DNA from: Leadbetterella byssophila DSM 17132
Lineage (GTDB): Bacteria; Bacteroidota; Bacteroidia; Cytophagales; Spirosomataceae
Assembly (NCBI RefSeq): GCF_000166395.1
Contig: NC_014655.1
Coordinates: forward strand, 1,984,001 to 2,048,000
Length of the DNA stretch: 64,000 bases
Direction of reading: 5' to 3'
This document shows, in pieces, positions 63,102 to 64,000 of this stretch. The translations under genes were made by a program, and so were the position numbers. How positions within the stretch are numbered: position 1 is the stretch's first letter; every line of letters starts with the position of its first letter. The notes below the pieces were generated by a model. That model saw only the letters and a list, made by a program, of their open reading frames with translations. It was not told the DNA's origin and made no database searches.

Positions 63102-63605
63102 CTAATAAAGATATACACCACTTTGGGTTTCATCAGATAAGATAACCTGAACGTGATCCGTCAAGGTTGTAGATAAACTATAACCTACGAAATCAGCTTT
63201 AATGGGATATAAAGGATGATTGCGATCCACCATAACTGCCACCTGTACCTTCTTTAAAGGTATAGATAAAAATGGTCTCAAGCAAAAAGCTAAAGTTTTT
63301 CCTGAATTTAAAACGTCATCTACTATCACTACCGACTTATTTCTAAAAGTATCCACCTTACATTCAATCTGAATATCAGGCTGAGAAGTAGCATTCTTAT
63401 CAAAGGTAAGTTTTGCTATAGTTACTTTCAAAGAGGATATAGCTGTTAAATAGTTCACAATGATCTCAGCCAGAACATATCCTTCTCCTACTATACCCGC
63501 TATAATAACCTCCTGCTCTTCCGTATTATTTTCCAAAATCTGGTAAGCCATGCGTTTAGCTTTTTGAAGGGTCTTCTCACGAGTCAGCAATAAGGCTTTT
63601 GACAT
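63102..63605 (-). CDS. PyrR-like phosphoribosyltransferase
   Basis: 167 residues from MSKALLLTREKTLQKAKRMA. An upstream in-frame ATG at 63641 adds a hydrophobic stretch and is excluded by the TAAATTTG box at 63636-63629. The PRPP-binding loop VVIVDDVLNSGKTLAF is typical of the PyrR/type I phosphoribosyltransferase fold, as is AGIVGEGYVLAEIIVNYL. The enzyme may salvage uracil or another base, or act as a regulator like PyrR (inference). It precedes the DedA gene. Confidence 0.85.
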   Translation of the reverse strand: MSKALLLTREKTLQKAKRMAYQILENNTEEQEVIIAGIVGEGYVLAEIIVNYLTAISSLKVTIAKLTFDKNATSQPDIQIECKVDTFRNKSVVIVDDVLNSGKTLAFCLRPFLSIPLKKVQVAVMVDRNHPLYPIKADFVGYSLSTTLTDHVQVILSDETQSGVYLY

Positions 63606-63628
63606 AAAATAGAAATATGTTACTAATG

Positions 63629-63636
63629 CAAATTTA
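63629..63636 (-). promoter_or_regulatory. -7 box of the phosphoribosyltransferase gene
   Basis: The minus strand reads TAAATTTG, an exact consensus match 23 bases before the ATG at 63605. A second match, TATATTTG, lies about 45 bases further upstream. Confidence 0.45.
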
Positions 63637-63720
63637 ACCATTCCAACTCAAAATACTTGTTAAAAAGGGGATAACTCAAATATATTTATGGGGAATGGCC
63701 CGAAATCACCCCTAATTTTC

Positions 63721-63728
63721 TAAATTTG
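63721..63728 (+). promoter_or_regulatory. -7 box of the membrane protein gene at the window end
   Basis: TAAATTTG, an exact consensus match 19 bases before the ATG at 63748. Confidence 0.45.
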
Positions 63729-63747
63729 CAGGTCGAAAAAGAGAGGT

Positions 63748-64000
63748 ATGATCGTAAAAACAAAAAAGTTCGCGTTAGATAAGAAGCATTATATCAAGAA
63801 AGCATTTGTTAGCCAATTGAAAAAGGTTAAAATCTGGTTTCTTATCCCTGCTGCCGTGGCAGTTTTGGGTTTAGTATTAAATTTTACAGGTGTTTACAAA
63901 AACTGGTGGATCCTGATCACAGCCATTATAGGTGCATTACTGTTCGCAGGTTTCTGGTATCTACAGTTCTACGCCGCTACTCAATTGGAACAAAACAAAC
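63748..64000 (+). CDS. Membrane protein of unknown function (3' end outside window)
   Basis: 84 visible residues: a basic N-terminus (MIVKTKKFALDKKHYIKKAF), then two hydrophobic segments, FLIPAAVAVLGLVLNF and WWILITAIIGALLFAGFWYL. It continues past the window edge. I do not recognise the family. The start is supported by the TAAATTTG box just upstream and by GAGAGG three bases before the ATG. Confidence 0.7.
   Translation, partial: MIVKTKKFALDKKHYIKKAFVSQLKKVKIWFLIPAAVAVLGLVLNFTGVYKNWWILITAIIGALLFAGFWYLQFYAATQLEQNK

Overview
The window looks like a chromosomal segment of a Bacteroidota bacterium, probably of the order Cytophagales (inference). The evidence is a giant surface protein with a type IX secretion (T9SS type B) C-terminal domain, promoter -7 boxes of the TAnnTTTG type in front of many genes, few Shine-Dalgarno sequences, and the gene order pheT / coiled-coil protein / zapA / rny. 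Coding density is high and many neighbours share ATGA overlaps. I saw no tRNA, rRNA or CRISPR array.

Region 1 (1-8.9 kb): a sodium/solute symporter coupled to a dihydrodipicolinate synthase/sialate lyase family enzyme cut by the window edge. On the other strand lies a housekeeping cluster: HopJ-family protein, mutL, two rhomboids (the second lacks its catalytic His), dxs and an AAA ATPase. Region 2 (8.9-13.6 kb): an oxidoreductase/amidohydrolase pair, then an IS4-like insertion sequence. The IS reading frame is broken at two poly-A runs, and the element sits between two identical 26-bp terminator copies. Region 3 (13.6-18.4 kb, minus): pheT, a coiled-coil protein, zapA and rny. Region 4 (18.4-23.5 kb): a BlaI-type repressor with an M56 sensor peptidase, an S9 peptidase, and an overlooked 29-residue membrane peptide whose promoter overlaps a mec-box-like palindrome.

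Region 5 (23.5-28.9 kb): carA-thrC-HipA-like kinase-DUF3037 on the minus strand; a tandem universal stress protein; and a barnase-like RNase with its barstar-like inhibitor. Region 6 (28.9-36.2 kb): one operon for propionyl-CoA to succinyl-CoA, made of a biotin carrier, the small mutase subunit, biotin carboxylase, the large mutase subunit and carboxyltransferase, followed directly by a WYL regulator. Next come a DinB-like protein and a ferredoxin-type reductase.

Region 7 (37.8-54.3 kb, minus): a roughly 5250-residue secreted protein built from 16 repeats of about 76 residues and about 35 cysteine-rich repeats of about 72 residues. It also has DUF11-like domains and a T9SS type B sorting domain, and it follows a 189-residue secreted companion of unknown function. 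Region 8 (54.4-64 kb): a fucose-type permease with a mutarotase, a lipoprotein, a metzincin protease, rsmG and aroB on divergent promoters, a histidine kinase with no partner regulator, a SulP transporter with a beta-carbonic anhydrase, a DedA protein, a PyrR-like phosphoribosyltransferase and a partial membrane protein.

Three genes (8884, 28903 and 60282) carry perfect inverted repeats touching or covering their start codons, which suggests local translational or operator control (inference).
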